From: an uncultured Erythrobacter sp.
Lineage (GTDB): Bacteria; Pseudomonadota; Alphaproteobacteria; Sphingomonadales; Sphingomonadaceae
Length of the DNA stretch: 34,935 nt
Direction: 5' to 3'
Assembly: GCA_938015255.1 (NCBI GenBank)
Contig: CALLQC010000127.1
Location: 1 to 34,935, forward strand
Position 1 is the first letter of the stretch, and each line of letters opens with the position of its first letter. This document shows, piece by piece, positions 33,176 through 34,935 of the stretch. Below the pieces are notes generated by a model that worked only from the letters and a program-made list of their open reading frames with translations, made no database searches and had not been told where the DNA came from. The position numbers and the translations under genes are program-made.

Positions 33176-34582
33176 TTAGCGCTGGTTGACAGGCCGTGTC
33201 ACGGGTCCATTATCCCCCAGCAAATACATGCGCCGCTCATCTGTACCTCGCGCTCTTTCGGCGACCACCACACGCGCATCGGGGTGCGCATTGCGGATAA
33301 AGCTACTGATCGCGAAACTCGCGTTATCCCGCACCAGAAGCTCGCTTGTGCGCTTGAAACTGGCCCCGGCGTCATCGCTTTCCCACCAGGCAACCATACC
33401 ATCGCCAACGTTGTTCTGGGATGCCAGCAGAAAGCGGACATCGTCGCGGTTGTCGACCACCAGATCGCCATTGCCCACCGGGAGTTTCGTCGATTGTCCG
33501 CCAACCCACTCACTGCCGCTCCAGCGGTAATGGCGCATCTGTTTGGGGCCGCCGACTTTGGACACGCCCAGATCCTCACCCATGGTGATACCTATGTGGG
33601 GATGCCCATGGTCATCGAGTGTCACCGATGCGTTGAAAGACCAAAGATCACCTGATTTGGCGACCAGCGCCTTGTCTTCGGCAACTTCGCGCGTCAGCGG
33701 CATGGGCAATTCTTCACCTTCGACGTTGCGCCAGCTGCCATCGCCCGTGTCAAAGACCATATAGAACAGATCCTGACGGTTGGCGGTGTGGCCGCGCGCG
33801 TCAGGCGCCCCTGCCCCGTCCCAGCAGAGATGGTAGTCAAAGCTGACAATAATCTCATCACCCTGCCCCTTGGTCACATAGGGATACCAGCTATCGACTG
33901 CCTGCAAATCGGTGCGGCGCTTGTGCTTAAGGAAAGAAACAGGCTCACCAAATGTGCGGCCATTGTCGGTCGATTTGTGATAGACCCAGTCGCTGCGATG
34001 CGCGCCATGGCGATAGAACAGATAGATGTCGCCATTATCCATCTTCACCACCTGATTATACGTGCCAAAAGGCGGGATCGTGTCCAGCTCCTCCCACTCG
34101 GAGATGTCATAAGGCCGTTTCGACACGACATGCTTGTTTTCACCGTAATGGTGATTGCCAAGCGAATTCTCACCCAGTTCAGGCGTGCCGCCATGACCGC
34201 CAAAGAAGATATGAATATAGCCCGCATCATCAATGATCAGGGTCGGCTTGCCATGATTATCAATCTTGCGCGTGGGATCTTTGCCCATCGCGCTGACACC
34301 GGCTTTGAACGGCCCGTTCCATTCGCCAGTTTCGTGATTGTACGATGCGACATAGGGGTCTTCGAGCGGCCCCTGATAGCTCACATAAGTGATGCCATCC
34401 TTATGCTCACCGGCCGGGTGCTGGACCACGGCAACCGCATTGCCCAGACCGTTATCGGCAAAGTGTTCAGTTTGGATCGATGCGGCCGCAGAGCCACTTG
34501 GCGAACCATAGGCAGTGCTGCATCCCGTAAGACCGCCTAAGCCAAGCGTGAATGCCGCCGCCAGGAGAAGAGAATTTTTCAT
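33176..34582 (-). CDS. BNR-repeat lipoprotein, probable PL25-type ulvan lyase
   Basis: The 468-residue product begins with a lipoprotein signal (MKNSLLLAAAFTLGLGGLTGC, Cys21). The body matches the BNR_4-type seven-bladed propellers. Residues H110 (DNHGKPTLII), H130 (FFGGHGG), Y175 (FGTYNQ), R191 (FYRHGAH) and Y233 (SWYPYV) have spacings 20, 45, 16 and 42. I recall the active-site set of the PL25 ulvan lyase PLSV_3936 as H123, H143, Y188, R204, Y246, the same spacings. This suggests cleavage of a sulfated rhamnose-uronate chain. The ORF track begins at 34894, but the first 104 residues there are a shadow of the GH gene; ATG 34582 gives the signal peptide. The gene follows the GH gene after 23 bases. 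Confidence 0.85.
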   Translation of the reverse strand: MKNSLLLAAAFTLGLGGLTGCSTAYGSPSGSAAASIQTEHFADNGLGNAVAVVQHPAGEHKDGITYVSYQGPLEDPYVASYNHETGEWNGPFKAGVSAMGKDPTRKIDNHGKPTLIIDDAGYIHIFFGGHGGTPELGENSLGNHHYGENKHVVSKRPYDISEWEELDTIPPFGTYNQVVKMDNGDIYLFYRHGAHRSDWVYHKSTDNGRTFGEPVSFLKHKRRTDLQAVDSWYPYVTKGQGDEIIVSFDYHLCWDGAGAPDARGHTANRQDLFYMVFDTGDGSWRNVEGEELPMPLTREVAEDKALVAKSGDLWSFNASVTLDDHGHPHIGITMGEDLGVSKVGGPKQMRHYRWSGSEWVGGQSTKLPVGNGDLVVDNRDDVRFLLASQNNVGDGMVAWWESDDAGASFKRTSELLVRDNASFAISSFIRNAHPDARVVVAERARGTDERRMYLLGDNGPVTRPVNQR

Positions 34583-34605
34583 GTATTTGGACCCTGCTTG
34601 GTGGT

Positions 34606-34935
34606 TCAAAGCATTTCGGATGCGAACAGCAACATGCCACCGGTTGCGTAAAGCTGGCTGGTGTCGGCATCGGTGGTTTGCGGATCCTTGCCGATTTGCT
34701 GAACCCAGCCGACTTTGCCGCTGTCTGTGGTCGCTTTGCGCATCGCATCCCACGCCTTGTCGCGAGCCGCCTCGTATTGCGCGCCCTCGATCATGCCGTT
34801 GTTCAGGCCCCACGCCAGACCAAAGCCGAAAAAGGCCGTGCCGCTGGTTTCGGGATTGGTCAGATATTCCGCATCCATCAGCGACGTTGGCCAATAGCCA
34901 TCCTCTCTCTGGATTTCGACCAGTTTGGCGGCGAG
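34606..34935 (-). CDS. Glycoside hydrolase family 88/105 protein (unsaturated uronyl hydrolase), C-terminal part only
   Basis: The frame is open to the right window edge, so only the last 109 residues are visible; the ORF track shows part of them from an internal Met. The stretch LAAKLVEIQREDGYWPTSLMDAEYLTNPETSGTAFFGFGLAWGLNNGMIEGAQYEAARDKAWDAMRKATTDSGKVGWVQQIGKDPQ ending in YATGGMLLFASEML is the C-terminal half of the GH88/GH105 barrel: Glu-Thr-Ser-Gly-Thr-Ala-x-Phe, Trp-Gly-x-Asn-Asn-Gly, and the G-x-x-x-L-A-x-x-E end pattern. These enzymes remove the 4,5-unsaturated uronate that lyases leave at the non-reducing end; GH105 members are known for rhamnogalacturonan and ulvan. Its position upstream of the lyase supports this role. 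Confidence 0.88.
   Translation of the reverse strand, partial: LAAKLVEIQREDGYWPTSLMDAEYLTNPETSGTAFFGFGLAWGLNNGMIEGAQYEAARDKAWDAMRKATTDSGKVGWVQQIGKDPQTTDADTSQLYATGGMLLFASEML

Noticed and set aside
34583-34894. 104-residue N-terminal extension of the BNR lipoprotein in the ORF track
   Set aside because: It overlaps the GH88/GH105 reading frame, and a proper lipoprotein signal begins at 34582.

Overview
The window looks like chromosomal DNA of a GC-rich alphaproteobacterium, most likely a marine sphingomonad of the Erythrobacteraceae type. The clues are a C4-pathway 5-aminolevulinate synthase (HemA), a (2S)-methylsuccinyl-CoA dehydrogenase of the ethylmalonyl-CoA pathway, the otsB-GH15-otsA trehalose operon, and spermidine synthesis through the carboxyspermidine route. 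I found no rRNA, tRNA, CRISPR array, transposase or phage gene. The assignment to a group is inference from gene content.

Layout, left half. Bases 1-2267 (minus) are a plsY-dprA-membrane protein operon. It diverges from murI (plus), which lacks an ATG, GTG or TTG ahead of its conserved N-terminus. hemA, a nitroreductase and a secreted esterase-like hydrolase follow on plus. Bases 6169-12263 hold a polyamine block on minus: carboxyspermidine dehydrogenase, a GNAT acetyltransferase, carboxyspermidine decarboxylase and, farther down, an ornithine decarboxylase with a structured leader. A divergent lemA/DUF3137 pair is interleaved. Next come a threonine-dehydratase-like enzyme, two tandem MAPEG proteins (plus), thioredoxin reductase (minus), a tyrosine phosphatase (minus) and a lone response regulator (plus).

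Layout, right half. Bases 16892-20833 are otsB-GH15-otsA (minus). These are followed by methylsuccinyl-CoA dehydrogenase, and by a class IV aminotransferase overlapping a sulfotransferase-like P-loop protein. Bases 24278-28654 encode a subtilisin-type autotransporter with ten perfect-length heptapeptide repeats and a secreted TPR protein, closed by a strong terminator. An AT-rich stretch of about 0.9 kb without a convincing gene separates this from the DUF1800/DUF1501 pair (plus).

The right edge (32097-34935, minus) is the most interesting accessory segment: the C-terminal part of a GH88/GH105 unsaturated uronyl hydrolase, a BNR-type lipoprotein whose conserved His/His/Tyr/Arg/Tyr spacing fits a PL25 ulvan lyase, and a lipoprotein formylglycine-generating enzyme with both active-site cysteines. 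Together they look like one end of a locus for degrading a sulfated, uronate-containing algal polysaccharide such as ulvan. The lyase would cut the chain, the GH would remove the unsaturated end sugar, and the FGE would activate sulfatases encoded beyond the window.
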